NCBI RefSeq assembly: GCF_000423045.1
Contig: NZ_AUHF01000008.1
Coordinates: 209,804-273,803, forward strand
Source: Christiangramia portivictoriae DSM 23547
GTDB taxonomy: Bacteria; Bacteroidota; Bacteroidia; Flavobacteriales; Flavobacteriaceae
Length of the DNA stretch: 64,000 nt
Reading direction: 5' to 3'
Both the position numbers and the translations under genes were made by a program. This document shows positions 33,215-44,188 of the stretch, in pieces; the first letter of the stretch is position 1, and each line of letters opens with the position of its first letter. Below the pieces are notes generated by a model. That model saw only the letters and a list, made by a program, of their open reading frames with translations. It had not been told where the DNA came from and did no database searches.

Positions 33215-33886
33215 TTATTTTATCGGGAAATCGAAATACTGATAGGGAAAAGGTTCAGCATTCAGAGTATAATGCCACCATTCTTCAGAATAACTTCGGA
33301 AGCCATTTCGAAGCATGACTGTTCGCAACGTTTCCCTGTTCGATTTTTGTTCTGAAGTCACCGAAGCAGAACGATGATGAGAAATTTCTCCGAAAAAATC
33401 ATAAGCTCCACCCATATCCAATTCCTCACAGGTTTCTACATTAACCAAGGTAAGATCTACAGTCCCACCCCTGGAATGTCCTGACTTTGAGGCAATATAC
33501 CCCAGTTCAAAGAGCCTGCTTTTATCAATGTTTGGGTAAAATTCACGCTTAGCCAGCGTATCTGCCGGTTTTCGAGCCCAGACTACAAACTCATTAACAG
33601 CAGATTGTGGGCGATAACCATCGAAAACTTTCAGCATCAAATCCTGCTGAATAAGCTCTTTCTGCACGTTTTTCAAGGCTTCTGCCGCTTTTTTTGTGAG
33701 AACAATCTGTGCCGATTCATATCCGAGAACAGGTCTTCCTGTAAAATTATGATTTCCGGCATAGCGAACTTCTTCTATCACAAAAGGCAGTACGTTTTTG
33801 AGATACACAAAATCTTCAGGAATGGATTGTGCTTTCGAGATGAAACCAATTTGTAGACATACCAGTATTAAGAAAATTTTTCTCAC
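33215..33886 (-). CDS. D-alanyl-D-alanine dipeptidase (VanX/DdpX, M15D)
   Basis: A 223-residue zinc peptidase with a signal peptide (MRKIFLILVCLQIGFISKAQ). The family motifs are 'VFDGYRPQSA', 'SGHSRGGTVDLTL' (zinc His and Asp) and 'EEWWHYTL' (catalytic Glu and zinc His). It should split D-Ala-D-Ala released from peptidoglycan in the periplasm, more likely for wall recycling than vancomycin resistance, since no vanH/vanA-like genes are nearby. The start is GTG (minus strand, 33886). It lies six bases downstream of ligA on the same strand. Confidence 0.92.
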   Translation of the reverse strand: MRKIFLILVCLQIGFISKAQSIPEDFVYLKNVLPFVIEEVRYAGNHNFTGRPVLGYESAQIVLTKKAAEALKNVQKELIQQDLMLKVFDGYRPQSAVNEFVVWARKPADTLAKREFYPNIDKSRLFELGYIASKSGHSRGGTVDLTLVNVETCEELDMGGAYDFFGEISHHRSASVTSEQKSNRETLRTVMLRNGFRSYSEEWWHYTLNAEPFPYQYFDFPIK

Positions 33887-33892
33887 AACTTT

Positions 33893-35893
<2,001 letters not shown>

Positions 35894-35902
35894 TTATCTG
35901 TC

Positions 35903-36571
35903 TTATTCGGAAATATTTAAATTCTCCTTCTCGAATTTCAACTGAAAATTTCTTTTTTCATGTTCAAAATTCAGTACAAAATCTGAAGGATTTGCCTGGT
36001 CATTTGTTGGAAACCATTCTTTGTTTGCACTATTTACCACAATCAGTAAACCTGAATCTTCACCAATCGCGCAAAAATGTTCGTAGTCTCCATCATATTT
36101 ATGAAGATCGACCTCTACATTCAATGGTTTGAAAATTTCTTTGATGTTTCTGGTCGCCAATCCTATTTCTGCGATTCCTATGACACTTTCAGCAGAAAAT
36201 ACACCAAGTTCGGGTTTTCTAAAATTCCTGCGAGAGATGAATTCCACAATATTGCGATCCTTATCATAGAAATAAACCGACTTCGCGTTCCAGTTACTGA
36301 AGTCGATGATATACTGGTCGTTATATTGTAGAACCGGGACAATCGTTTGCAACCAGTTCAATGCCTCCTGTTCCTGTTCATCGGGAATATGAAAAGCAAA
36401 ATGTGTTGGTTCATACTGCTCCCTGTATTCGAATCTTAAGATTGAAAATCCGCATTGTATCTCGAAATGATCTTCTTCATAACAGATAATTTCCATTCCC
36501 AGTAAATCTTTGTAAAAGGAATACTGCCGAGGTATATCTGAAGTATACAGACAAAGTTTATGAATCTTCAT
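35903..36571 (-). CDS. VOC (glyoxalase/bleomycin-resistance fold) family protein
   Basis: A 222-residue protein with a first VOC module at about residues 1-117 ('KLCLYTSDIPRQYSFYKDLLG', 'VYFYDKDRNIVEFI') and a second, more diverged one after it ('IGIAEIGLATRNIKEIF'). VOC proteins are metal-dependent isomerases, dioxygenases or binding proteins; this sequence does not identify the substrate. It lies 12 bases upstream of ligA and two bases downstream of the LOG-like gene, all on the reverse strand. Confidence 0.8.
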   Translation of the reverse strand: MKIHKLCLYTSDIPRQYSFYKDLLGMEIICYEEDHFEIQCGFSILRFEYREQYEPTHFAFHIPDEQEQEALNWLQTIVPVLQYNDQYIIDFSNWNAKSVYFYDKDRNIVEFISRRNFRKPELGVFSAESVIGIAEIGLATRNIKEIFKPLNVEVDLHKYDGDYEHFCAIGEDSGLLIVVNSANKEWFPTNDQANPSDFVLNFEHEKRNFQLKFEKENLNISE

Positions 36572-36572
36572 A

Positions 36573-37175
36573 TCAGGGCTGGTTTTTATTCATCCATTTG
36601 GGAACCGGCCTGGGCTTAAAGCCATGCATCTGGCTCAGCAATTCTTCAATGTTATCGGCCACAAGCAGGATCTCAAGATTATCTTCCTTTAGAAAACCTT
36701 TTTCTGTCATTGTTTTGAGCATCCTCAAAAGATCATCATAAAAACCGTTGATGTTAAGTAAACCAACAGGTTTTCGATGCAAACCAAGCTGAGCCCAGGT
36801 CACGATCTCGAACAGCTCTTCAAAAGTCCCAAAACCTCCGGGTAGCGTGATAAAAGCATCACTGAGTTCATTTATGCTTAGTTTGCGTTCGTGCATATCT
36901 GCAGTAGTGATAAGCCTGTCCAGCCCTTTGTGCACTACTTCTTTCGTCTTTAAAAACTCCGGAATAACCCCGGTGGCAAAACCACCATTTTGCATGATCC
37001 CTTCTGCAACCTGTCCCATGAGACCAAGCTTACTACCGCCATAAACCAGCCGGATATCTCGCCTGGCAAGCTCTTCACCCAGTTTAAAAGCTGTTTGAAA
37101 AATTTGAGGATCTACTCCATCGCTACTGGCACAGAAGACTGCCACGTTCTCTATAATGTTATAATGCTCCTTCAT
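36573..37175 (-). CDS. LOG-family (TIGR00730) Rossmann-fold protein
   Basis: About 200 residues. The ATG at 37175 is preferred because 'AVFCASSDG' then falls near the N-terminus as in relatives; a longer in-frame start at 37211 exists. The signature region 'LPGGFGTFEELFEIVTW' corresponds to PGGxGTxxE of cytokinin-activating LOG and related nucleotide monophosphate hydrolases, and 'VYGGSKLGLMGQVA' is the phosphate loop. The likely reaction is release of the base from a nucleotide 5'-monophosphate; the physiological substrate is uncertain. It overlaps prmC by 17 bases. Confidence 0.88.
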   Translation of the reverse strand: MKEHYNIIENVAVFCASSDGVDPQIFQTAFKLGEELARRDIRLVYGGSKLGLMGQVAEGIMQNGGFATGVIPEFLKTKEVVHKGLDRLITTADMHERKLSINELSDAFITLPGGFGTFEELFEIVTWAQLGLHRKPVGLLNINGFYDDLLRMLKTMTEKGFLKEDNLEILLVADNIEELLSQMHGFKPRPVPKWMNKNQP

Positions 37176-38022
37176 TCTTTTTAATTGCTCTAAGCATTCG
37201 ATCGTTACCAAAAATATCCTTTTTTAAACCTGCTTCAAAACCAAATCTCCTTACGATTTCCAGAGTTTCTGCGCCCAGATACTGGTTAATCTCAAAATAC
37301 AAACTTCCGCCAACTTTCAGGTTTTTAGCTGCCAGTTCGCTAATCTTGCGATGGAAAATAAGTGGGTCTTTATCATCCACATACAACGCCAGCGCAGGTT
37401 CATGATTAAGTACGTTTGCGTGCATCTCTTTTTTTTCCAGATTGCGCACATAGGGCGGGTTGGAAACTATCACGTCAAATTCCTGCTCCAGATCTTTCGT
37501 TTCCAGAATATCCTTCAGTTGAAAATTAACCCCTAAATTGTTAAATTTAGCATTGAATTCAGCAATTTTTAAAGCTTCTGCTGAAACGTCCCAGGAATGC
37601 ACTTCCGCAGAACTTAAATTTTTTGCCAGGCTTATTGGGATACAGCCGCTGCCGGATCCAATATCCAGAATCCTGATGAGTTTTTCTTCGGAAGAAAAGT
37701 CCTCAAGAATCCATGATACCAGTTCTTCAGTCTCTGGCCTGGGAATCAGCACTTCTTTGCTTACTTTGAAAGTTAATCCAAAGAACTCTGATCTCTCCAA
37801 AATGTGTTGAATGGGTTCATGAATTTTTAGCCTGTCCAGGGCATCCTGAAATTGATTCCTCTGCTCTTCTAAAATTTCACACTCAGGTTCAAGTGCCAGT
37901 TCCAGCCTGGATTTTCCCAGGAATTGCTGCGTCAGCATAAAGTAGAAAGATTGCACTTCAGTATCCGGATAGAAATCTGAAAGTTCTTCAAAAAATACTT
38001 TTTTAAAATTCGCTAACTGCAT
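37159..38022 (-). CDS. prmC: Peptide chain release factor N5-glutamine methyltransferase
   Basis: A 287-residue SAM-dependent enzyme that methylates the glutamine of the GGQ motif in release factors, needed for efficient termination. The N-terminal helical domain binds the release factor ('PIQHILERSEFFGL'); the catalytic domain has 'VLIPRPETEELVSWIL', SAM loop 'ILDIGSGSGCIPISLA' and the signature 'VSNPPYV'. Full length. Encoded between a GNAT gene (13-base gap) and the LOG-like gene (17-base overlap), in one reverse operon running to ligA. Confidence 0.94.
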   Translation of the reverse strand: MQLANFKKVFFEELSDFYPDTEVQSFYFMLTQQFLGKSRLELALEPECEILEEQRNQFQDALDRLKIHEPIQHILERSEFFGLTFKVSKEVLIPRPETEELVSWILEDFSSEEKLIRILDIGSGSGCIPISLAKNLSSAEVHSWDVSAEALKIAEFNAKFNNLGVNFQLKDILETKDLEQEFDVIVSNPPYVRNLEKKEMHANVLNHEPALALYVDDKDPLIFHRKISELAAKNLKVGGSLYFEINQYLGAETLEIVRRFGFEAGLKKDIFGNDRMLRAIKKNEGAL

Positions 38023-38035
38023 TGGTGTTTCAGTT

Positions 38036-38521
38036 TTACAGATCTTTAAGCATATAAACCGTGCAGTTGTAGTGACCGGTATCCCCTACCGGCTCTTCTA
38101 CCGTTTCAAATCCAGTACGATGATATAATTTCCGGGCATTTTCCATATAGGGAAGTGTTTCAATATAGCATTTCTCAAAAGATTGCTGTCGCCCAAAATC
38201 CAAACAGGTATTGATCATTTTCGTCCCAATTCCTCTGCCTCGCGCTTCGGGCAGAAAATACATCTTTTGGAGTTCGCATATTGGTTCTTCCGTTCCTCTC
38301 AAAGCTGCGATCCCGGCGCCGCCAATCACTTTACCGTTCTCCACTACCACGAAATATGCTTTGGACTCTCCTGCATACTCTGCAGTCATATCTTCCAAAG
38401 CTTTATCCTCGTAGGCCGTTCCAACTTTAGGAACTCCCATTTCCACCAAGACGCTTTGAATTAAATGTTTAACCTGCTGATTATCTTCGGCTTTGATTTC
38501 CCGAATTTTCCATGTATCCAT
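38036..38521 (-). CDS. GNAT family N-acetyltransferase
   Basis: A 161-residue acetyltransferase. The acetyl-CoA binding loop is 'PEARGRGIGTKMINTCLDF' (R/Q-x-x-G-x-G/A pattern), with 'YFVVENGKVIGGAGIAAL' as the preceding strands and 'LYHRTGFE' near the end. The substrate is unknown. It is divergent from ribD with only 28 bases between the two starts, so their promoters must overlap. Confidence 0.9.
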   Translation of the reverse strand: MDTWKIREIKAEDNQQVKHLIQSVLVEMGVPKVGTAYEDKALEDMTAEYAGESKAYFVVVENGKVIGGAGIAALRGTEEPICELQKMYFLPEARGRGIGTKMINTCLDFGRQQSFEKCYIETLPYMENARKLYHRTGFETVEEPVGDTGHYNCTVYMLKDL

Positions 38522-38537
38522 TCTGCCTAATTAATTC

Positions 38538-38545
38538 TATTTTTG
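38538..38545 (+). promoter_or_regulatory. -7 box of ribD
   Basis: TATTTTTG matches TAnnTTTG exactly and ends four bases before the GTG start at 38550, predicting a leaderless mRNA. No strong -33 box; that region lies inside the GNAT gene. Confidence 0.5.
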
Positions 38546-38549
38546 TGCT

Positions 38550-39599
38550 GTGAATATACACGAAAAATACATTAAACGCTGTATAGAACTGGCTGAAAAC
38601 GGGCTTGGAAACACCTATCCCAATCCTCTGGTGGGCAGCGTCATTGTTCATGATAACAGGATCATTGGCGAAGGCTGGCATCAAAAAGCCGGCGAAGCTC
38701 ATGCTGAAGTGAATGCGATCAATTCAGTTAAGGATCAACAGCTTTTAAAAGAAGCCACCATCTATGTTAGTTTGGAGCCTTGCAGCCATTTTGGAAAGAC
38801 CCCTCCATGCAGTGATCTCATTATTGATAAAGGAATTCCCAGGGTAGTAATTGGCACGATGGACCCATTTGCAAAAGTCGCTGGCCGCGGAATTAAAAAA
38901 TTACTGGAGGCTGGAAAAGAAGTTCAGGTTGGAATTCTTGAAGAGCAGTGTACCGCTTTGAACAGGCGTTTTTTCTCGTTTCACAGAAAGAAAAGACCTT
39001 ATATCATTTTAAAATGGGCCCAGACCCGGGACCTTTTTCTTGCTCCAAAAACTAAAGGTACCAATAGACCGGTCTGGATTTCCAATCGCTATAGCAAACA
39101 GCTGGTTCATAAATGGCGCAGTGAAGAAGCTGGTATCCTGGTTGGAACGGGAACGGCCCTCGCAGATAATCCCCGACTGGATATTAGAAACTGGACTGGA
39201 AATGCACCCGTAAGGCTAGTGATCGACAGGGAAATTAAACTTTCCAAAGAGCTCGCGCTATTCGATCGTACAATCAAAACCATCGTTCTAAACAAACAAT
39301 TGAACGATAAGGAACATTTAAATCTCCAATACCAGAAGATTGAATTTTCAGAAAATATTGCCGGAGAAATTTGCAGAATTTGCCATGAACAGGAAATCCA
39401 ATCACTTATCATTGAGGGTGGCGAGAATATTTTACAGCAGTTCATATCTTCAAATCTCTGGGATGAGGCACGGGTATTTACAGGTGACAACCGCTTCGGT
39501 AATGGTGTTAAAGCGCCGGTTTTAGATTTACAACCTGTTTCTACTCGCCAAATTGAGACAGATCTTTTAGAAACTTTCAGAAATAAACATCATGATTAA
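38550..39599 (+). CDS. ribD: Bifunctional riboflavin biosynthesis deaminase/reductase
   Basis: A 349-residue two-domain enzyme for two steps of riboflavin synthesis. The N-terminal deaminase (about 1-145) has the zinc motif 'HAEVNAI' and 'PCSHFGKTPPCSDLII'. The C-terminal reductase (about 150-349) has 'WAQTRDLFLAPK' and the NADPH-binding 'EAGILVGTGTALADNPRL'. Length is normal. The start is GTG at 38550, fixed by the family N-terminus 'YIKRCIELA' and the -7 box position. The 3' end overlaps the HAD gene by eight bases. Confidence 0.94.
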   Translation: MNIHEKYIKRCIELAENGLGNTYPNPLVGSVIVHDNRIIGEGWHQKAGEAHAEVNAINSVKDQQLLKEATIYVSLEPCSHFGKTPPCSDLIIDKGIPRVVIGTMDPFAKVAGRGIKKLLEAGKEVQVGILEEQCTALNRRFFSFHRKKRPYIILKWAQTRDLFLAPKTKGTNRPVWISNRYSKQLVHKWRSEEAGILVGTGTALADNPRLDIRNWTGNAPVRLVIDREIKLSKELALFDRTIKTIVLNKQLNDKEHLNLQYQKIEFSENIAGEICRICHEQEIQSLIIEGGENILQQFISSNLWDEARVFTGDNRFGNGVKAPVLDLQPVSTRQIETDLLETFRNKHHD

Positions 39600-40200
39600 G
39601 ACCATCATAATTGATTTTGGAGATGTATTTATCAATCTAGATAAAACGGCCACTCAGCAAAATCTTAAACGAATGCAGATTGAAGATCTGCCGGAACATA
39701 TCCATAGTCGCAACCGGGATTATGAACAGGGCTTTGTAACTTCAGATGAAATATCCAATATTTATCGTACTGAATTTCCGCAGCTACAACACACAGAATT
39801 CTTAAATTCCTGGAATTCGATTTTGCTTGACTTCCCAAAATATAGACTTGAATTTCTTCAGAAATTGAAAAACAAGGAAGATTACCAACTCATCCTGCTA
39901 AGCAACACCAACCAGAATCATATAGAAAACATACAATCCAGAGTTCCATTCTACGAGGATTTTAAAAGCTGTTTTGATGCGTTTTACCTCTCTCATGAGA
40001 TAGGAATGCGTAAACCGGATGTGGAGATATTCGAATTTATCCTTAGACAGCATGAACTTCGTGCAGAGGAGTGTTTATTTATAGATGATACGCCAGAGAA
40101 TACCAAAGCGGCGGCATCACTGGGAATGCATGTATGGACACTGGAACCTACACGCGAAGACGTGATTGACCTATTCACCGCTAAAAAAGAGTTATTTTGA
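39592..40200 (+). CDS. HAD superfamily hydrolase
   Basis: A 202-residue haloacid-dehalogenase-like phosphatase. Motif I is 'IIIDFGDVFINLD' (nucleophile Asp and general acid Asp), motif II is 'ILLSNTN' and motifs III/IV are 'GMRKPDVEIFEFIL' with 'ECLFIDDTPENTKAA'. The cap is the small helical type of the YihX/FMN phosphatase group. Placed after ribD with an eight-base overlap, it might supply the missing pyrimidine phosphatase of riboflavin synthesis; that is inference. Its stop overlaps the TTG start of the EamA gene. Confidence 0.88.
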   Translation: MIKTIIIDFGDVFINLDKTATQQNLKRMQIEDLPEHIHSRNRDYEQGFVTSDEISNIYRTEFPQLQHTEFLNSWNSILLDFPKYRLEFLQKLKNKEDYQLILLSNTNQNHIENIQSRVPFYEDFKSCFDAFYLSHEIGMRKPDVEIFEFILRQHELRAEECLFIDDTPENTKAAASLGMHVWTLEPTREDVIDLFTAKKELF

Positions 40201-41069
40201 TCTACCTGCTTCTAAGTGTTCTCTCTTCAACCATCATTTTTATAGTATTTCGGCTTTATAAAAAGTATGAAGTCAATACACTTCAGGCGATCGTGATCAA
40301 TTATTTTATCGCCTGTACGGTAGGATATTTTGGATTTATCAACGGCTCTGAGATCAGCACCGTTCCTTCTGAAAAGTGGTTCCCCGGAGCCTTAATGCTT
40401 GGGGTCTTATTTATTACCGTTTTCAACCTTGCAGCTATCACGACCCAGAAAAGCGGACTCTCAGTCGTTGCGGTTGCCACTAAAATGTCGGTCGCCATAC
40501 CAGTATTCTGCGGAATTTTTCTTTATAATGAAAGCACCGGCATCCTGAAGATCGCCGGGATCTTACTTGCCCTGGTGGCAGTTTACCTTACCTCTATCAA
40601 AACAAAGGATGGCATTAGTATCAAATGGCAGAATCTAATTTTTCCATTGCTGGTCTTTCTTGGTAGCGGAATCATTGATACCAGTTTAAAATATCTTGAA
40701 ACCAGTTATGTCTCGAAAACTGATGTAGGCCTCTTTAGTTCAACCATCTTTGCGACGGCTGGATTTCTGGGTGTTCTGGTCATGCTATACCAGGCTATAC
40801 GCGGCCAGCTAAAACTTCAGCTCAAAAATCTATTGGGAGGCATAGCACTCGGAGTCCCGAATTATTTTTCAATTTACTTTCTGGTGCTGGCGCTACGCAG
40901 TGAAGGTTATGAAAGCTCCACCATATTTACGATGAACCATGTAAGTATTGTCGCTCTTTCCACCATTGTAGGTATCGTCCTGTTCAAGGAACGATTGATC
41001 AGGAAAAACTGGATAGGACTTATCCTGGCGATCATTAGCATCATTCTTGTAGCCAACTCTGCCATATGA
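40197..41069 (+). CDS. EamA/DMT family transporter
   Basis: A 290-residue inner-membrane protein with about ten hydrophobic helices in two repeats, the drug/metabolite transporter fold. Examples are 'LLLSVLSSTIIFIVF' at the N-terminus, 'VAIPVFCGIFLY' and 'IAGILLALVAVYL' in the first half, and 'WIGLILAIISIILVA' at the end. The substrate is unknown; the position after ribD does not establish a flavin role. The start is TTG at 40197, which overlaps the HAD stop (TTGA). Its stop overlaps the YigZ start by four bases (ATGA). Confidence 0.87.
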   Translation: MIYLLLSVLSSTIIFIVFRLYKKYEVNTLQAIVINYFIACTVGYFGFINGSEISTVPSEKWFPGALMLGVLFITVFNLAAITTQKSGLSVVAVATKMSVAIPVFCGIFLYNESTGILKIAGILLALVAVYLTSIKTKDGISIKWQNLIFPLLVFLGSGIIDTSLKYLETSYVSKTDVGLFSSTIFATAGFLGVLVMLYQAIRGQLKLQLKNLLGGIALGVPNYFSIYFLVLALRSEGYESSTIFTMNHVSIVALSTIVGIVLFKERLIRKNWIGLILAIISIILVANSAI

Positions 41070-41683
41070 AGGATACGTATCAAACTATTACTAAAGCCTC
41101 GCCGGAAGTTCTATTCAAGGATCGGAATTCTAAATTTTACGGGTATGCCTTTCCCATCAAAACTGAAGAAGATGCGGCAACACACCTGGAAGAATTACGT
41201 GCAGCCCATCACAAAGCAAGACACTGGTGCTATGCCTGGCAAACCGGAAAGGCAGAGGAAGATCACCATTATCGCGCGAACGATGATGGTGAGCCATCCA
41301 ACTCGGCGGGAATGCCCATTTATGGCCAGATTCAAAGTTTTGATGTCACCAATATTCTTATTGTGGTGGTAAGATACTTTGGCGGTGTAAAGCTGGGGGT
41401 TGGCGGACTCATCAACGCTTATAAGACTACGGCACAAATGGCACTGGAATCTTCAAACATCATCAAGCGAACCATCGATGAGATTTTTGTCATCAAGTTC
41501 GACTATCCTGAAATGAATAAGGTCATGCAGGTGATTAAAAAAAACAACCTGAATGTTATTGATCAAAAACTGGAACTGGATTGTAAAATTTATATAGCCG
41601 TTAGAAAAAGTGACGTGGAGAGTATTTTTTCAAAGTTCGATAATACTTATAAAGTTGAAATTTCAGGTCTTGAAGATCAATAA
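41066..41683 (+). CDS. YigZ/IMPACT family protein
   Basis: A 205-residue cytosolic protein of the UPF0029 family. The N-terminal domain has the family signature: 'SKFYGYAFPI', 'HKARHWCYAW', 'DDGEPSNSAGMPI' and 'VVVRYFGGVKLGVGGL'; the C-terminal DUF1949 domain binds nucleic acid or ribosomes in relatives. Eukaryotic IMPACT acts in translation control; the bacterial role is not settled. It ends the ribD-HAD-EamA-YigZ operon and overlaps the convergent thioesterase gene by seven bases. Confidence 0.92.
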   Translation: MKDTYQTITKASPEVLFKDRNSKFYGYAFPIKTEEDAATHLEELRAAHHKARHWCYAWQTGKAEEDHHYRANDDGEPSNSAGMPIYGQIQSFDVTNILIVVVRYFGGVKLGVGGLINAYKTTAQMALESSNIIKRTIDEIFVIKFDYPEMNKVMQVIKKNNLNVIDQKLELDCKIYIAVRKSDVESIFSKFDNTYKVEISGLEDQ

Positions 41684-42075
41684 CCAAGTGCCTCCAACAT
41701 GTATTTTGGACACCTAACCGGCTTTCTGGATTTTGCATCCATAAATACCAGTACAGTGTAGCCTGAGGTAACCAAATTTCCCTGTTCATTATACAGAGAA
41801 TAGTCAAAGATGATTTTAACATTTGGCTGCTCGCGAAGGCGTGTTTTTATCCTGATTTTTTCATCGAAAGTAACCGGTTTGTGATATTTTAAATTTAATT
41901 CGAATACCGGCAACATTATCCCTTCCTCTTCCATACTTTTGTAGGAGATACCAAGTGTGTCAAGCCAGTTAAGTCTAGCAATTTCAAGGTATTGCGGATA
42001 AATGCTATGATGTACCACACCCATTTGATCGGTTTCGGCATATCGTACTTTAACAAAAGTTTCGTGTGATTTCAT
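41677..42075 (-). CDS. Acyl-CoA thioesterase, 4HBT hotdog fold
   Basis: A 132-residue hotdog-fold enzyme of the YbgC/4-hydroxybenzoyl-CoA thioesterase group. 'RYAETDQMGVVHHSIYPQYLE' carries the family Asp and the turn around the catalytic residue; 'HKPVTFDEKIRIKT' follows. The ATG at 42075 is chosen because this motif then lies near the N-terminus; a start at 42129 would add 18 unlike residues. It should hydrolyse a short or aromatic acyl-CoA. It is divergent from dnaA; the gap of about 205 bases is AT-rich and has no further gene. Confidence 0.9.
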   Translation of the reverse strand: MKSHETFVKVRYAETDQMGVVHHSIYPQYLEIARLNWLDTLGISYKSMEEEGIMLPVFELNLKYHKPVTFDEKIRIKTRLREQPNVKIIFDYSLYNEQGNLVTSGYTVLVFMDAKSRKPVRCPKYMLEALGY

Positions 42076-42280
42076 GTGATTTTTGTCGCCTTTCCCAGAA
42101 AGGTTTTTTATATTCAGGCTCAGAATCAAGTATGCGATATTTTTTCTTAAAATTCAACCCTAAATTGGTTTTTTTATTAGATAATTTGTTCACATATTTG
42201 CTCTGCTCAAGTTGGAGATCTGTATCCTTCAAAAGCCACTTTAGAACTTTCTAGTAACCAAAAATAACGTCTAACTAATA

Positions 42281-43708
42281 ATGTCAAAAACTGCGCAATC
42301 GGTTTGGAATAACTGTCTGTCTTTTATTCAGGATAACATTACCCCTCAAGCTTACAAAACCTGGTTTGAACCTATCCAAGCAGTGAAACTAACAGATTGT
42401 GCCCTGAGCATCCAGGTGCCATCCAAATTTTTCTATGAATGGCTGGAAGAACATTATGTGAAGTTATTAAAGGTATCCCTTACCCGTGAATTGGGAGATA
42501 AAGCTAAGTTGGTCTATGTGATCAAAATGGAGAACACTTACGGTAACAAACTTCCCTTTACAGAGAAGATCCCAAGTACCCAGAGATCGCAAATGGCTTC
42601 TCAGGAAGTTGATGTCCCTGTAAAGAATAAAAGCCCGGAACTTAAAAATCCTTTTATAATTCCTGGAATTCGTAATGTGAAGATCGAGTCACAGTTGAAT
42701 CCTAATTATAACTTTGATAATTTCCTGGAAGGCGAATCGAACAGACTTGCGCGTTCCGCCGGACTCGCTGTGGCAAACAAACCAGGAGGAACTTCCTTTA
42801 ATCCGCTATTGATTTTTGGCGGGGTGGGACTTGGAAAAACACATCTGGCTCATGCCATAGGTGTCGAGATAAAGGATAAATATCCTGAAAAGACGGTTTT
42901 ATATATTTCTGCGGAAAAATTCACTCAACAGTACATCGAGTCGGTTAAAAAGAATAATCGTAATGACTTTATTCATTTTTACCAGATCATTGATGTCCTG
43001 GTAGTTGATGATATTCAGTTATTATCGGGAAAAGCGGGTACACAGGATGTTTTCTTTCATATTTTCAATCACCTGCACCAGAATGGAAAACAGGTTATTT
43101 TAACCAGTGATAAGGCGCCTGTAGACATGCAGGATATTGAACAGCGCCTCTTGTCAAGATTTAAATGGGGATTATCTGCTGAACTTCAGAACCCGGATTT
43201 TGAGACTCGGGTTTCTATCATCAAAAACAAACTATATCGAGATGGTGTGGAGATGCCTGAAGATATCGTAGAATTCCTGGCAAATAACATAAAAACCAAT
43301 ATCAGGGAGCTGGAAGGCGCTATCATTTCCTTAATCGCACACTCCTCTTTTAACAAGAAAGATATTACTCTGGAACTCGCTAAAAAGATTGTGGATAACT
43401 ATGTGAAGAATACCAAGCGAGAGGTTTCCATAGACTATATTCAGAAGGTTGTAAGCGACTACTTTCAAATGGATGTGGATACCTTACAATCCAAAACCAG
43501 AAAACGTCATATCGTACAGGCCAGACAGCTCGCGATGTTCTTCGCGAAGAAGTTTACCAAAGCTTCCCTGGCAAGTATTGGATCTCAAATTGGAAGCAGG
43601 GATCATGCTACCGTATTGCATGCCTGCAAAACCGTGGATAACCTTGCTGCGACAGACAAACAATTCAAAAAATTCGTTGAGGACCTCAACAAAAAGCTGA
43701 CTCTATAA
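42281..43708 (+). CDS. dnaA: Chromosomal replication initiator DnaA
   Basis: A 475-residue initiator. Domain I (about 1-85) is the N-terminal interaction domain ('NNCLSFIQDNITPQAYKTWF'); a variable linker follows; domain III is the AAA+ ATPase with Walker A 'GGVGLGKTHLAHAIG', Walker B 'VLVVDDIQLL' and sensor regions; domain IV binds DNA with 'GSRDHATVLHACKTV'. Complete. The gene stands 205 bases from a divergent thioesterase. No cluster of DnaA boxes is visible around it, and dnaN is not adjacent, so the origin is probably elsewhere. It is followed 12 bases later by the phosphatase gene. Confidence 0.97.
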   Translation: MSKTAQSVWNNCLSFIQDNITPQAYKTWFEPIQAVKLTDCALSIQVPSKFFYEWLEEHYVKLLKVSLTRELGDKAKLVYVIKMENTYGNKLPFTEKIPSTQRSQMASQEVDVPVKNKSPELKNPFIIPGIRNVKIESQLNPNYNFDNFLEGESNRLARSAGLAVANKPGGTSFNPLLIFGGVGLGKTHLAHAIGVEIKDKYPEKTVLYISAEKFTQQYIESVKKNNRNDFIHFYQIIDVLVVDDIQLLSGKAGTQDVFFHIFNHLHQNGKQVILTSDKAPVDMQDIEQRLLSRFKWGLSAELQNPDFETRVSIIKNKLYRDGVEMPEDIVEFLANNIKTNIRELEGAIISLIAHSSFNKKDITLELAKKIVDNYVKNTKREVSIDYIQKVVSDYFQMDVDTLQSKTRKRHIVQARQLAMFFAKKFTKASLASIGSQIGSRDHATVLHACKTVDNLAATDKQFKKFVEDLNKKLTL

Positions 43709-43720
43709 ATTTCAAATTTT

Positions 43721-44188
43721 ATGAAAACCAGGGTATTAATGGTGTGTCTAGGAAATATCTGTAGATCGCCGCTGGCCGAGGGTATTCTTAAATCCAAAGT
43801 TGATCCTGAGAAGGTCTTCGTAGACTCCGCAGGAACCGGTGACTGGCACGTAGATTCGGAACCAGACCGAAGATCCATCGCGATAGCGAGTAAAAATGGT
43901 CTTGATATTTCTCAGCAAAGAGGACGGCAATTCAGCAAAAAAGATTTTCAGGATTTCGATCACATTTATGTGATGGATAATTCTAATTTCAGGGATGTGA
44001 TCGCTATGGCAGAAACCGATGAGCAACGCCAGAAGGTTCACTTGATCCTTGAGGAAATATTTCCTTCAGAAAATGTAGATGTTCCAGACCCATACCATGG
44101 TGGTGACCAGGGTTTTGAAAATGTATATATGATGCTGAATGAGGCGACAGATGAATTGAAAAGAAAAATTGAATCTGGAGAATTATGA
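43721..44188 (+). CDS. Low-molecular-weight protein-tyrosine phosphatase
   Basis: A 155-residue cysteine phosphatase. The catalytic P-loop CX5R is 'VCLGNICRSPLAEGIL', the general-acid Asp is in 'VPDPYHGG', and 'VDSAGTGDWHV' is another family motif. It removes phosphate from tyrosine in proteins, or acts on small substrates. It follows dnaA by 12 bases and overlaps the next methyltransferase gene by four (ATGA), a pairing common in Flavobacteriia. Substrate is not known. Confidence 0.93.
   Translation: MKTRVLMVCLGNICRSPLAEGILKSKVDPEKVFVDSAGTGDWHVDSEPDRRSIAIASKNGLDISQQRGRQFSKKDFQDFDHIYVMDNSNFRDVIAMAETDEQRQKVHLILEEIFPSENVDVPDPYHGGDQGFENVYMMLNEATDELKRKIESGEL

Noticed and set aside
33215..33886. 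Vancomycin-resistance gene (vanX)
   Set aside because: The enzyme family is right, but there is no vanH, vanA or vanS/R nearby and it has a signal peptide; wall-peptide recycling is more likely.
42076..42280. Replication origin next to dnaA
   Set aside because: The gap is AT-rich but I see no set of TTATCCACA-type DnaA boxes; the nearest match has two mismatches, and dnaN and other origin genes are absent.
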